Origin: Epiperipatus broadwayi
Taxonomy: Eukaryota; Onychophora; Udeonychophora; Euonychophora; Peripatidae
Direction of reading: 5' to 3'
Assembly: GCA_028023455.1 (NCBI GenBank)
Contig: JAQFVV010006200.1
Coordinates: 3,171,738-3,235,737 of the forward strand
DNA length: 64,000 nucleotides
Within the stretch, counting starts at the first letter, position 1. Every line of letters begins with the position of its first letter. The notes below the pieces were generated by a model. It saw nothing but the letters and a program-made list of their open reading frames with translations, was not told the DNA's origin and searched no databases. A program made the position numbers and the translations under genes. Below, one piece after another: positions 1 to 11,330 of this stretch.

Positions 1-444
1 TGATAAATATAACAGCTGTTGTAGTGAAGCATTCTACTTTTCAATAAATGTTTATTCTCATTTGTGCAATGATTATGAAAGTGATTTTGATATAATCGTT
101 AGTTTTTGGTAAGAGAGGGGTGTATACTGTAACAATCTTCTTATCAAAAATGTCTTTTTAAATACAATGTAATTAAACAGACATTTCAAATAATAAGCTG
201 ATTTACATAATATCTGTTAAAAATTCTCAAGGAGAGTAGTAGCAAATTGCAATAAATTTATTACCATAAAGTTTTCAGATTAAATAATTAACATAAATAT
301 ACAATTTTTACTTTAAAAAAATTACAAAAAAAAAAAAAAACATTTTTCATTTAAAAAATTAGTGCTAAAATTAAAAATAATTACATAAAATGATATAGAT
401 TAATTCATAAAAAAAAATTGAGATTGGAAGGTGTAATCATAATT
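1..444. other. No feature seen (AT-rich)
   Basis: I see no open frame, TIR or RNA motif here. There is only a run of A's near 330. Confidence 0.6.
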
Positions 445-870
445 AAGACTTTATCTTGTGTTTGAAAAAGTGGAAGTATACATTTATATAGTGACATCTG
501 CAAAGCGGGTGTGTATTAGCTTATTAATATTATAGATTATAAAAACATCGCACTATATATAAAAAAAATAAATGTCTTGTTTACATATGTTTAATTATAA
601 GAATGACGTATGGTAAATTCTAGAAATTTCATTGATGTCATTCATTTACGTAGTAAAAAAGTAATTTAAAGTGATCAATTAATAACTTCACGCTCTTCAT
701 TTCAAACACTTCAGATTTGCCCATACATATACGGTTGGGTCGAAAATATAGATGATTCATTCTATATTTTCTTAAAGACTTGATCTTGTGTTTGAAAAAG
801 TGGGAGTATTCATTTATATAGTGACATCTGCAAAGCGCATGTGTATTAGCTTATTAATATTATAAATTAA
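445..870 (+). repeat. Direct repeat pair, ~96 bp, 330 bp apart
   Basis: Positions 445-541 and 775-870 are near-identical direct copies. Both start AAGACTTKATCTTGTGTTTG and share GTGACATCTGCAAAGCG followed by GTGTATTAGC. The ~230 bp between them is not obviously repeated. This could be a local duplication or the two direct ends of a small element; there is no coding sequence to decide. Confidence 0.75.
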
Positions 871-1360
871 GATTCATATAGATTTTTATGTTTTAAATGA
901 ATATCTTTTAATGTCTAATAACAAATGAAGAGGATTTTTTTAAAATAGCAATATATAGTTGTTTTTTAAAATTATTTTTTAGAATTAACTCATAGATTTC
1001 CATACAATAGATTTTTCTTTTTCTTGATCATTTTCAAAATAAAGAGTAGTTATAAAACTCTCCTAGTTTACATTTAAAATTTGCACTGGAAGAAATAATT
1101 CTAAGAATTATTTATGTAAGCATAAATAATCTACATCAAATGGCATTGCTAGTAAGATTCTGAGACTATTTCTAACTATTAGACTTACACAATGAAATGC
1201 AATGACATATACTGATCTATTCAGTGAGTGCTTTAACTTTTAGACTATTCTGGCAAATAGCTTGAAATTATCAAACACTAAGCTTTCAAACCTAATCTCT
1301 ATGTTCTGTTACACGGATCTGACTGGCTACTGGTTAACTTTTAGATGTCTAAAAGAACTT

Positions 1361-1885
1361 CATTAGATATATTTTACAGAAATTGTTATTTATTTAATTT
1401 ACATACAGGGATTTTTTTCTTTTTTACGTACTTTTATTATTAACAAAATATCACCAACAGCTTATAAAGATTCCAACCATGAAATAGATTCACTAATGAC
1501 TGTATTAAACCTTCAATTCTGCTACTATAGCTATAGACTGACATTAACTATGTGGTACATAGTTTATATTTGCTCAACACTTATAAATATTGGTATCTAA
1601 TTGGCAGGTTTGAACTCTTAACAAAAAAGTGATATATCCAATACATGTAGTTCATTAGGCATATTCTACAGAAATTATTTAATTTGCATATAGGTTTTCT
1701 TTAAAGTACCTTAATTTTAACAAAATTTCATAAAACAACTTGTAGAGATTCCAATCAGAAGATAAATTCAGAACTGACTTTATTAAGCTTTCAATTCTGC
1801 TATTATAGCTATAGGATGACATTAATTATATATAATTCATAGTTTGTTTGCCTAACTGACAAATATCAGTGTCAGATAAAATCTT
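1361..1885 (+). repeat. Diverged tandem duplication, period ~292 bp
   Basis: The unit starting at 1361 (CATTAGATATATTTTACAG) recurs at 1653 (CATTAGGCATATTCTACAG). Both copies share ACAGAAATT, AACAAAATATCA/AACAAAATTTCA, GATTCCAAYCA and TTCAATTCTGCTA, then a CTATAG tract in the same order. It is an old two-copy tandem duplication of noncoding DNA. Confidence 0.7.
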
Positions 1886-2700
1886 ATTTATAATGAAGAT
1901 GAGTACAATAACCATAAATTGACCTAAATCGAGCGACGAGATCTGGTAAAAAATAATAATAATAATTTAGAACTATATAAAAATTCCCTTTTTTAATATT
2001 ATAATTATTCAATTATAAACCCTAGTTTGAACATCCAAAAAGATGAGACAAGTCTCAGGTAATAAAATTATATTTTAAGTTGCTGACAAGTGTACTCTTA
2101 ACAAGTTAATTCTAAAGCCACTAGGATGCAGTCGTCTATAAATTTCCCTTCAGAAAATGGTTTCAAAAAATTTTTTTTTAAATAACTTGCTCTCACAGAA
2201 TTTTCTGACTTGTTTGTACTTTTTATAAAACAGCTATTTGATGAAACTCCTTTTTCAAGTTTTCTATTTTAATATTTCTTTTCCCCCCAATAAGTGTATC
2301 TAATAGTGTGTTCATTTCAAACGTGTGATTTTCTGTGTCAGTTTTTCTTACCTCACTCCTATAGTCACCCTAATATAAGAAAAATTTGCAAAATAATAAT
2401 AAAATGAGATAAAAATTGACTTTTATTTTTGTTAGTTTTACACTTCTTTGCGAAAATCACTATAAGAACATTCAAAATGCTTTCAGCATTATAGATTAAA
2501 TTCTTACTCAGACCCACAATATAAAATATTGCACCTCTGAAAGAATGAAGTAAAATTATAATAAAGGTTGGAGGAAAAGATGTAGTTGAGAAAATATTTC
2601 ATTTTACTTAACTTTTAATTCAATATTTGTACTTCACTATGTGCTTGTTTAACCAGAAATTTTATAAAGATCCATTTTATATACATTTGTAAAAATATTT
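1886..2700. other. No feature seen
   Basis: AT-rich sequence with homopolymer A and T runs. I found no gene or repeat structure. Confidence 0.6.
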
Positions 2701-2766
2701 GGGGGGTCGGACTGAGAGCTTTCAATGACCAGACTTGGCCTACAGATCAGAGGTTCCCCATCCCTG
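2701..2766 (-). mobile_element. hAT-type transposon end (fragment)
   Basis: Read on the minus strand from 2766, the sequence begins CAGGGATGGGGAACCTCTG and continues with a GGCCAAGTCTGG segment. This is the style of hAT termini: CAGGG, then GGAACC and a GGCC-rich subterminal block. It is GC-rich against its surroundings. I did not find a partner end, so it is a solo end or decayed MITE. Confidence 0.4.
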
Positions 2767-4385
2767 ATATAAAGTTTTGATTCTTCATTGTCTCCCTCTC
2801 TTTTTCTCTTCTGGTATCATCTGATGATTTTATAAAATTTGATTATAAAGAACATTGCTAGTTTTATTACAACCTGGAATGAATTGTTTTCAATACCCAT
2901 GGGGGATGGATTGACAGCTATCAGAAGTTTATTAAGCACATTATAGCAAAAAAAAATTGAATCAGATTCTATAAATTTTCTATCCAAGATATCCAGAATA
3001 CCTGTTCCAGTTAGCTTTCCTTAAATTCCATCTCAGAACATGTTGATTTTCAACTGTTGGACTTATTTATTTATCATTACCGATATCAATTTTTAAAATC
3101 CCACTCATTATAATAACTGCAAATTTCTAAAATAAAAATATTTTTAAAAAATGACTTTCAAATTAACTTTATTTTGTAGATGAATTGCCAAATTTTATTA
3201 AATGACGAGATTAAATCTTTCAAAAACAATCCTGGATATTTAGTTTTTCATTTTTTATCTTTTCAGTAAATTACTAATATAGGAATACTGGAACATCTTT
3301 TTTTTTTTTAATACTTTAAAATAGTATATACATAATATACTGATAATGATTTAAAACTAAATGATAGTAGTAACCTCAATACATATGATTCATGGATTGT
3401 GCCTGAATACCAGATAACTTCCTGAAGCCAATTTTATCTAATTGCAATGTGATATGTTATGTTGGAAAAACTAAAAACATAAAAAATTTAACTTTATTTC
3501 TTACTGTCATAACATAGCTATATTGAAATATTTAACTGTTATTAATAATGATTACATAATTATAAATACATTTGGATGTAAAATTGAATATCAAAAATTT
3601 AAATTAAAAGAAGTCAATATTTCATTTCATTACTTGAATAATGAAATTCTCTACGTTTAAGAAAAAAGTTTAACAGATTTTTTTTTTTAAAAATGGAGTC
3701 AAGAGAGTCAATTTTTAAATATTTTATCCAAAGTAAATCAATTATATTAACTTCTTAGTAGTCAACTGTAAAAATATGGTACTCTCACTACTACAATACT
3801 TTAAGAAATATAAAATGAATCTAGCAAAACTAAAATATACTTAATATTTATAAAAAAGACTTCATGTAACTGTTTTAGACATAATTAACTTACACCAACA
3901 TTTGATTGTGTTTGAAACAAGTAGCATTCATGTTGTCAATCTATCCATGTCAACTATAACAACCAAAACTGCATTAAATTGTTTTAAGAATATTAACTTT
4001 AAATTAAAAAATTTTGTGTGAATTTTAGATGTCATTTGATCAATTCTAAATTAGTGTCAGAGTAGATATCCCTTATTTCTAGATCAGATTTTTTCTTTTA
4101 ATAATAATCCCACAACTTCAAGTGTATAGGTAATTACAATAAGAATAATTATTAATAAAATAACCAAAAAGTGAATCTATAAAACGTAAGTATCGCTATA
4201 GTGATATTCAAAAATTGGGGGGGGGGGGGGTTTGGAACAACAACGAACGTTAACATCATAAAATATTTAAAATAGTACATAAAAAAATTTATATAGAAAA
4301 TTAAGACAAGCTCTAGATTGGACAAAATTTAAATGTAGAAAAAGAAATTAACAGATGAAAGCTCAAGAGAATAATCAGAGATAAT
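2767..4385. other. No gene seen; one poly-G tract
   Basis: AT-rich DNA without a convincing reading frame. A run of 12 or so G's lies near 4217-4229, preceded by AAAAATT. Confidence 0.6.
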
Positions 4386-4770
4386 GTATTATAACGATCG
4401 AAATGAAAGTGAAGATCGAATCTAACCGCAAAAACAATATCTGCAACTACCAGGGCGCCATCTAGGCATTTGAGCCTAGAAAAATTTATAAAGTAGGCAG
4501 ATAAGCGCTGTTAAGATTCCACTTTATTTAAATATTCCGATCGTTAGCCCAAGTCACTAGCTCAGCGGAGACGCAGAGATAAAAATCTATATCTTAATTT
4601 ATATCTTAAATATCAATAAATAAAAGCCACTGCCAGAAATTAACACATAAAAATATTTATTTACGCACATATAAAGTAACATTTAAATTTTGAGGAATAA
4701 GTTTAACATTTTAGATTTTTATATTAACTTTTAATTTTACATTTAACTAAGTTTCAATTAGTTTAATATT

Positions 4771-5028
4771 TTATTTAGCTAATAGACTACATAGATCTGC
4801 ATTTGAAAAGAAAATATTCTTCCCTGATTTAACCTTAGGCCACAAATTTCGCAACCAAACTGGCGCCAATCCATCTGATACATTCATGTATTCAATGTAG
4901 CATGATACGACAACACAAAATACTATACTGTCAGGAAAGTACATCTGAACAGTAAGTAGAATTAGAGAAGACATTGACTCTCCACCAACAGGAATGTCAC
5001 ATCTGTTGGCAACTAGAACAATAAACAA
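4771..5028 (-). other. Mirrored open frame in left arm, probably not coding
   Basis: This 85-codon open frame is mirrored by an open frame at 6698-6994 (+) in the other arm. Neither frame has an ATG at its 5' end; both are open from a TTG. The translated copies differ at about 11 residues (for example V/L, D/H, W/L, C/Y). Every codon difference I could align changes the residue and I saw no purely synonymous change. That pattern argues against selection on a protein, and the frame is most likely open by chance. No domain is recognised. Confidence 0.55.
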
Positions 5029-5689
5029 AAAACTCCATAGTAATGGACTGCGGTCTTCTGCCGACTTACAAACCCATCCATAGGCAAACAGAGGGTGTGT
5101 GGCGTATATCTATAATCCTGCCCGTAGCGGACCTCATACTACATCAATAACAAAAAAAATCCACCCCCCCAATAACCAATTCAACTACGAAATGAATAAC
5201 CTAAGATTACCCTCCCTTAATATAACTTTACAAAACTATATAGCCATTCACGCCCGACTTAAATTTAACATTTAAATACGTTCGCACAGATTATTTTTAT
5301 AAATTTGCTTTTAAATGTCGTTACATTAATTTAAAATAAAAACTTAAAAGTTCGCAAATAAAAGTAAAAAACTAAACGCTAAAATTAAAATGTTTGTTAA
5401 ACGTATATACATTCGCACAGATGCCAAACTTTAAAAATATTTTTTTTTAAAAAAACAAATAAGTATTTGAACGTACTTTTTTTATAAAAAAAAAGTACAA
5501 GATTTAAAAATAAAAACAGGTATTAATTAATGTAATCTGTAAATGGAAATGATTGTTTATGAATTATCGAAAACCAAGCTAGCCTTGGGCTCTTGTATGA
5601 TTAAAATGATCTGATGAAAGATAGATAAGAAAATAAAGAGAAATTAGCTTGACCAATGGAAGCACTAAGCCTTGGCTCGGACCCTAACG

Positions 5690-5930
5690 AAAGTGATGGA
5701 TTAGTGACGTTTTGTTAATTGAATCCGTGTGGATAATATAAAAAGGGAAATACAGTTTTTTCTGGAGTTCCAGCGTTGTGTGTTTGAGAGTTGTGGTAGG
5801 ACGCACATACCACACTCTCTATTTAAAAAAAAGGAAAAGACTGTGATACCTTGAACCAGCTATTGCCATCTCCAGAACATTATCTTCCAATGGAGGCGTC
5901 GCGGGAATTAAAAACAGGAACCTGGACTCT
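5690..5930 (+). promoter_or_regulatory. Possible promoter-like segment in the foldback centre
   Basis: A GC-richer island in the loop carries TATAAAAAGGG at about 5738, followed ~35 bp on by GGAGTTCCAGCGTTGTGTG. Further on is a GGCGTCGCGGG block near 5895. The spacing resembles a TATA box and transcription start. It could be the element's own promoter or a relic solo LTR. I found no second copy to support an LTR, so this is tentative. Confidence 0.25.
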
Positions 5931-6697
5931 TCTACCATAAGCTATATGAAATGAACAATTATTAAAATCAATTAAGAACTTTCGTCAAGTTTTATAAATT
6001 GATAAACAAGCCAACTTAAATGTTAAAAACGGACTCTTATCTGACTTTTGTAAGTTTTTAAATCAAATTAATAATGTTTAATTTTATATGTTTTCCGATT
6101 GATAAAAATCATTTCCATTTTTTTTTCTTCTTATTGTATAAATTATTTGTTGTTTAAATTTTAAATGATGAAATTTAAGGTTGGGTATAGACGTTGCATA
6201 GATTCGTTAGCGGTTGATAATGTTGTGGTTTTCACATTCGATTAGAATATATGTCAACGATATCACTGCATCTTACGATGAATGCTAATGGGATTTGTAT
6301 ATTCCCTAAGCAAGTGACGCTTATCGATGACTTTGTATTTTGATCGGTTGTGTTTAATTTGGGATGTTTTTGACCGTGGAATCTGTGCAGCTGATCTATA
6401 CTCAACATTTTAAAACAAATTTTATAAAATTCATTTGAACGAACATATCTAAATGTTAAATTTAAGTCGGGTGTGAATAGCTATATAGTTTTGTAAAGTT
6501 ATATTAAGGGAGGGTAATCTTAGGTTATTCGTTTCGTAGTTGAATTGGTTCAATGGATTGGATATATTTGGGTAATTGTAGATGTAGTATGAGGTCCGCT
6601 ATGGGTAGGATTATAGATATACGCCACACACCTTCTGTTTGCCTATGGATGGGTTTATAAGTCGGCAGAAGACCGCAGTCCATTCCTATGGAGTTTT

Positions 6698-6994
6698 TTG
6701 TTTATTGTTCTACTCGCCAACAGATGTCACATTCCTGTTGGTGGAGAGTCAATGTCTTCTCTATTTCTACTTATTGTTCAGATGTACATTCCTGACAATA
6801 TAGTATTTTGTGTTGTCGTATCATGCTACACTGAATACAGGAATGCATCAGATGGATTGGCGCCAGTTTGGTTGCGAAATTTGTTGCCTAAGGTTAAATC
6901 AGGGAAGAATATTTTCTTTTCAAATGCAGATCTATATAGTCTATTCATACTTGACTATCTAAATAAAATATTAAACTCATTGAAACTTAGTTAA
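6698..6994 (+). other. Mirrored open frame in right arm, probably not coding
   Basis: This is the inverted counterpart of the frame at 4771-5028. It runs 98 codons, the extra length coming from past the point where the left copy stops. It has no ATG start and no recognised domain, and its differences from the left copy are replacement changes. It is listed because it is the longest frame of the element. Confidence 0.5.
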
Positions 6995-7143
6995 ATGTAA
7001 AATTCAAAGTTAATATAAAAATTTAAAATGTTAAAATTATTCCTCAAAATTTAAATGTTATTTTATATGTGCGTAAATAAATATTTTTATGTGTTAATTT
7101 CTGGCAGTGGCTTTTATTTATTGATATTTAGGATATAAATTAA

Positions 7144-7909
7144 CCCATACACCGCCTCTTACGAGGCTTCTCGTCGACATCTGACGTCACTCTAACTCTG
7201 CTAGTTCTAATGCTAGAATATTCGTTTGACAGTTATTGATTAGGTTTTTAAAAGTTCTGTAAGATGGTGCCCTCTTCCGAATTATTTTACAAGTAAAAAA
7301 TCAAAAAAACCGCATTTAAAACTAAACAAAGAAGAACCTTGTTGGTGATTGGCTGTCATCCAGCTTTCAGCCGAAAAAGACATTCTGATTGGCTGGAAAG
7401 AACAAAGAAACCGCCTGATCAAAGAAAATAAAGAAAAATGCTGAGATTTTCATTTCGATGTAATTTAAGTATTAAAAAAATATAAAATGAGAAATTAAAA
7501 TAGTTTTTTAAAAAATATACTAAAAAAACAAAATTATTTTCGAAAAATATTGAAGATTTTAGTAAAACTATTTAAGATTTAGCAAAAAGAAATCTTTACT
7601 TTTCAATAACGTAAAATTGAAAAAAAGCATTTGTGTCAGCACTTTTTTGTTTAGACATTCGCTTTATATTTGCCGAAATTGAATATATTTTATAATAAAT
7701 AAATAGCAATTTATTTTTGAAAGAACTTTTGTTCTCTTTCATAACCTGAAAAATTAGTAATATACTTTTTATAAACGTATCTGAGTTGAATTTAATATTA
7801 TAGGCGAATATGTTTTAACAATAGGCTTTGTCTTCAGTTTGTGAGTTGGCCAATTAAAAGATTTGATTTTTACCTCATACAACCAATAATATAATTAGCG
7901 GTTTAAGGG
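7144..7909. mobile_element. piggyBac-type non-autonomous element
   Basis: The element is flanked on both sides by TTAA (7140-7143 and 7910-7913). It starts CCCATACACCGC and ends GCGGTTTAAGGG, giving imperfect ~12-bp TIRs of the form CCC-TA-ACCGC. TTAA duplications with CCC...GGG ends are the hallmark of piggyBac elements. At 766 bp with no transposase frame it is non-autonomous. The insertion is proven internally: the left foldback arm (near 4594-4612) has the same flanks joined through a single TTAA. Confidence 0.85.
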
Positions 7910-8118
7910 TTAAGATATAGATTTTTATCTCTGCGTCTCCGCTGAGCTAGTGACTTGAACTAGTGATCGGAATATTTAAATAAAGTGGAATCTTAGCGCG
8001 TATCTGCCTACTTTATAAATTTTTCTAGGCTCAAATGCGTAGATGGCGCCCTGGTAGTTGCAGATATTGTTTTTGCGGTTAGATTCGATCTTCACTTTCA
8101 TTTCGATCGTTATAGTAT

Positions 8119-9479
8119 AGAGGCTATTTTTGAAAGATAACCCCTGATAATGACAGATAATTCATTTTTGACATTAATATAGAAGTTCAATATAAATCTT
8201 ATTAACAATTACTGAATTTTTTTATTGTTCTAAATCAAATTTATAGAATTTTTTTTATGTATAACATTTTTTTAAGCATAATTTTATATACACTTTATGT
8301 AATCTACAGGGTACACATATATTTATATCAACAAATAATAAAATCAAATTATAAGCAGTATTTAAATTTTATATTTATAAATGTACAATATTTTTTTTTA
8401 ACAAATTTAAAATATCAAAAGAATTTTAAATAATAACATTACATTTTTTTATTAATTTTATATTTACACAAACATTTTTTATCATAAAATTTACTATACA
8501 GGTTTTTGAAATTTAATATTAAAAATTAAAATATTTTAGTGTTTTCAATCTTTTTGTTTATTTGTCAATTATAAAATTTAAACATTGTTCATAATTAAAC
8601 ATCTTTCATCTTTATTATTAAACTACATACAATGTAGATTTTACTAATATGTAAAATTATCCTCAATAAAGACCATATAATATCATTAAAACATTCAAAA
8701 CAAAAGAAATTAATATAAATTTGGTCAAAAACAAAAAAAATTATGGATGGTGTTATAAAGGAGTTTTGTTAATAAACTAAATCTCAGAAAGAAAGTAAAT
8801 TAATCATATAATTTTCAAATTATTTATAAAATATATAAGTACCATTTTTACACAATTATGAAGATTATCTATATTTTCTTTTTTGCATATATATAAGTGT
8901 GCTATTATAATGTAATCTTAAGATTCACAACTATTTGTCAAATAGTGCTGAAGAAAATAATACTAAATGTACTGTTTATTTTAAAAAAGAAATTGTAAAA
9001 CAATAAAAAAAAAAAAGTAATCCATAACTTCAATGATAGTAATAAATATGAAAAATTGTAATTGATTACACTGTAGCAAAAAACTTTATTTTTTTAGTAA
9101 TTTTGAAACAGAAAACTGGCGTTTTTAAAGCTCTTTATATGCTAGTCATTTAACTGTACCATTAATGCTATTATCGTATTAATGTACTGTTCATAATTCT
9201 AGTATGCTACATTACTGAATCCGTAATCTTGATATGATTTTTATGGTTTTGTTAAAATTTAGTTTCATTATTTTAGTTTTTAGCTATTGAGCCTAGATGT
9301 CAACAATAATTAATGGTAAGAAAGGAGGAAATAATTTTTCAAAAAAAGTTACACTTACGCAATATACACTGATTTTAAGTTATATTACTTTATTTACATT
9401 GATGCAGAGAAAAAAAAATATCTTTTAAAATTACTTACTTCTTTTTTAACGAGCCAATAGCACCATTCTCTGCACGCAC
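8119..9479. other. No feature seen
   Basis: Very AT-rich sequence with scattered A and T runs. No gene or repeat partner was recognised. Confidence 0.6.
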
Positions 9480-9840
9480 ATCCCCTTATAAATAGTAATC
9501 GCCATGTTTTCCACTGACAAAAATTGCAAAATTTTATTAGTAACTTCATTTAATCCCCTGCCCCACAGTTTATTAGATTGCATGGTGAAAACACAATGTG
9601 AATTTTATAACAGAAGAAATGGATTCAGAACAGATTCAACAAGCATCGAAGATTTCACAATTTCTAGGCCTTTGGATTCCGAAGATAATTTATCTAGCAA
9701 TCACCTAATCCTAATTTGTTCAAGGAAGAAGCTCCACTACCAGCCAAAAGGCAAGAAAAAAAAAAGACAATATTAGCAGTAGACCAGGCCCTTCATTCCA
9801 ATAACTACTAATGCGCCACCTGACGTAATGGAATAACAGA
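9480..9840 (+). repeat. Dispersed repeat A, copy 1 (GC-richer block)
   Basis: This island contains TTTATTAGATTG followed by GAAAACA, then GGATTC, and TTTCTAGGCCTTTGGATTCC. A related block at ~54325-54450 carries TTTATTAGATTG, GAAAACA and TTTCAAGGCCTTCATCCC in the same order. A 90-codon frame (9504-9776) lies in this copy but has no recognisable domain, and I could not see it preserved at 54 kb. The likely companion segment is 11215-11330, separated from this block by the Penelope-like palindrome. Confidence 0.45.
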
Positions 9841-10487
9841 CAAATATAGGAAATTTTATGAAGATTTGAGATTTGAAGTTCTTCATTATAAGCGAATATT
9901 CAATTTTAGATATTTTTATTTACTTTTTGACATGTAAAATTAATGCTGAAACCAATATGCTACTAAAATTAATTTTAAAAAAAGCTTAATGGAAAAATGT
10001 GTCAGATCGTTAAGTCTTCTGCATCTTTTGATATGATATTGGGAATTCCATGCAAAACTCATGTAATTCAATTGTATTTTTATATTGGATTATTTCCAAC
10101 ACTATATGCTTATTGAATGTCTTTAGAAAAATTTAGCTTTATTTAAATATTCCATTCATTCAACTGTTAGTAATAGCACATCAAAGAGATTAGTATATGC
10201 ACGTTTTGAGATATTATTCTTTCCTCTTCTTCAGGTGTTGTTGGCCTGACCAGTGACAGTATTAGCATGGGATTCGAACCTGAAATCTTAGATTCTTGAG
10301 CATTGAATTTAAGGTAACACTAACCAACTTATCCATCCTGCCAAAGGCAACAGTCAGTAGAAATTTCATATACTTATCTATGAGGTTCCTTCTGATTTCT
10401 CCACTTTTTCCTAAAAGTAAAGTTGATTAGTGGTTTCCATACATTATGTAATCACATTAGGTTGGTTTATAGGATTTTTTGCCATTG

Positions 10488-10703
10488 TCATGTGAGCAGT
10501 TTCTTTATATGTTCTTTTTTGTACATTTTCTTCTCAATCCAATATTTTTCTATCTTCCCAATTGAACATACATGTTCATTTGCACATACATGGTCTGCTA
10601 CCTTAGACACATCTGTTTTCTCTCTTCTAATCATCAGTTTGTGTTCTTGTAAGACTTTTCGTGGGACGACTGATTCCACCAATATATGTTCTTCTGCATT
10701 CAC
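10488..10703 (-). pseudogene. Penelope-like GIY-YIG endonuclease remnant
   Basis: Two minus-strand frames must be combined. One gives RRTYIGGISRPTKSL, which resembles the YIG...R part of a GIY-YIG domain. The main frame gives EHKLMIRREKTDVSKVADHV, the R..EHK...VA-H block typical of Penelope endonucleases. It is followed by an I-Y-W-I-E-K-K-Y-K-K stretch and runs to the stop at 10488. The role in an intact element would be target nicking for retrotransposition. This copy is frameshifted, lacks the N-terminal part and any RT, and cannot be functional. The family assignment is by motif reading only. Confidence 0.5.
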
Positions 10704-10911
10704 GTTATTTCATAGATGCTGGTACAAAGAAGAAAATTTAAAGAAGCTGCTCACATGACAATGGCAAAAAACCCATAAGCAGACCTAATGTGGCTATACA
10801 TAATGTATGGAAAACACTAATCAACTTTGCTCTTAGGAAAAAGTGGAGAAATCAGGAGAAACTTCATAGATAAGTATATGAAATTTCTACTGACCTATGC
10901 CTTTGGCAGGA

Positions 10912-10980
10912 TGGCTCAGTTGGTTACAGCATTACCTTAAATCCAATACTCAAGAATCTAAGAGTCCAGGTTCGAATTCC
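10912..10980 (+). other. tRNA-like Pol III promoter segment inside the palindrome
   Basis: Box A TGGCTCAGTTG lies at 10912-10922 and box B GGTTCGAATTCC at 10969-10980, both close to the consensus. The inverted arm has the same box B at 10271-10280 (minus). I could not fold a convincing acceptor or T stem, so this is a tRNA-derived relic in the element tail rather than a tRNA gene. Its presence in both arms means it predates the palindrome. Confidence 0.55.
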
Positions 10981-11214
10981 AGGCTAGTACTGTCACTGGT
11001 CAGGCCAGCAACACCTGAAGAAGATGGAAGAATAATATCTCTCAAAACATTGTGCATATACTAATCTGTTTGAAGTGCTATTACTAACAGTTGAATGTAT
11101 TTGGAATATTTAAATAAAGTTAAATTTTTTTAAAGACATTCAATACTGATATTAGATGATGAACATAAACCAATATAAAAGTACAACTAAAACACCATTG
11201 TCACAAACCGTCAG

Positions 11215-11330
11215 GAAAACTCTTGTAATTCGGTTGAGGGACATTTGGGATTCTGATTCAAGTCTAAGGCAACTTAATTTTGCAGACATAATAAAAAGGT
11301 TTAATAATTTATTATCATCTGTATTTTAAT
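11215..11330 (+). repeat. Dispersed repeat A, second segment
   Basis: The stretch with GGCAACTTAATTTTGCAGAC, then ATAATAAAAAGG and TAATAATTTATTA, matches ~54615-54720 (GGCAACTTTATTTTATAGAC, same order). With 9480-9840 it suggests one dispersed repeat split by the Penelope-like palindrome. Confidence 0.45.

Larger units (their letters stand above)
4390..8114. mobile_element. Large foldback transposon with ~0.93 kb inverted arms
   Basis: The ends read TATAACGATCGAAATGAAAG at 4390 and its reverse complement finishing at 8114, flanked by a possible 4-bp target duplication GTAT (4386-4389 and 8115-8118). The left arm is about 4390-5320. The right arm is about 6405-8114, and 7144-7913 within it is a later insertion. 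Without the insert the element is ~2.95 kb. The ~1.1 kb centre has no transposase-like frame. Arm divergence is about 5% over the stretch I compared. Long TIRs with a 4-bp duplication would suit a Sola-like or other foldback DNA transposon, but the superfamily is undetermined. Confidence 0.8.
10111..11145. mobile_element. Palindromic Penelope-like element fragment
   Basis: Arms 10111-~10505 (minus orientation) and ~10735-11145 (plus) are inverted copies. They end in TATTGAATGTCTTTAG and its complement. In plus orientation each arm runs: end of the GIY-YIG frame, a tRNA-like stretch, CTGTCACTGGTCAGGCC, a CACCTGAAGAAGA tract, then ATATTTAAATAAAG and the terminus. The centre holds a minus-strand GIY-YIG-like remnant. 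Head-to-head copies and a GIY-YIG endonuclease fit Penelope-like retroelements. No reverse transcriptase was seen, so only the 3' part is present. Confidence 0.55.

Noticed and set aside
2819-2840. CTGATGA sequence considered as hammerhead core
   Set aside because: No GAAA and no stem II pairing follow at suitable distance.
5530-6125. Solo LTR in the foldback centre
   Set aside because: There is a short inverted match (AAATGGAAATGATT and complement) and a TATA-like box, but no second LTR, no clear TG...CA ends and no target duplication.
9504-9776. 90-codon frame in the GC-richer block
   Set aside because: It lies in dispersed repeat A and I could not see the frame kept in the second copy at 54 kb; no recognisable domain.
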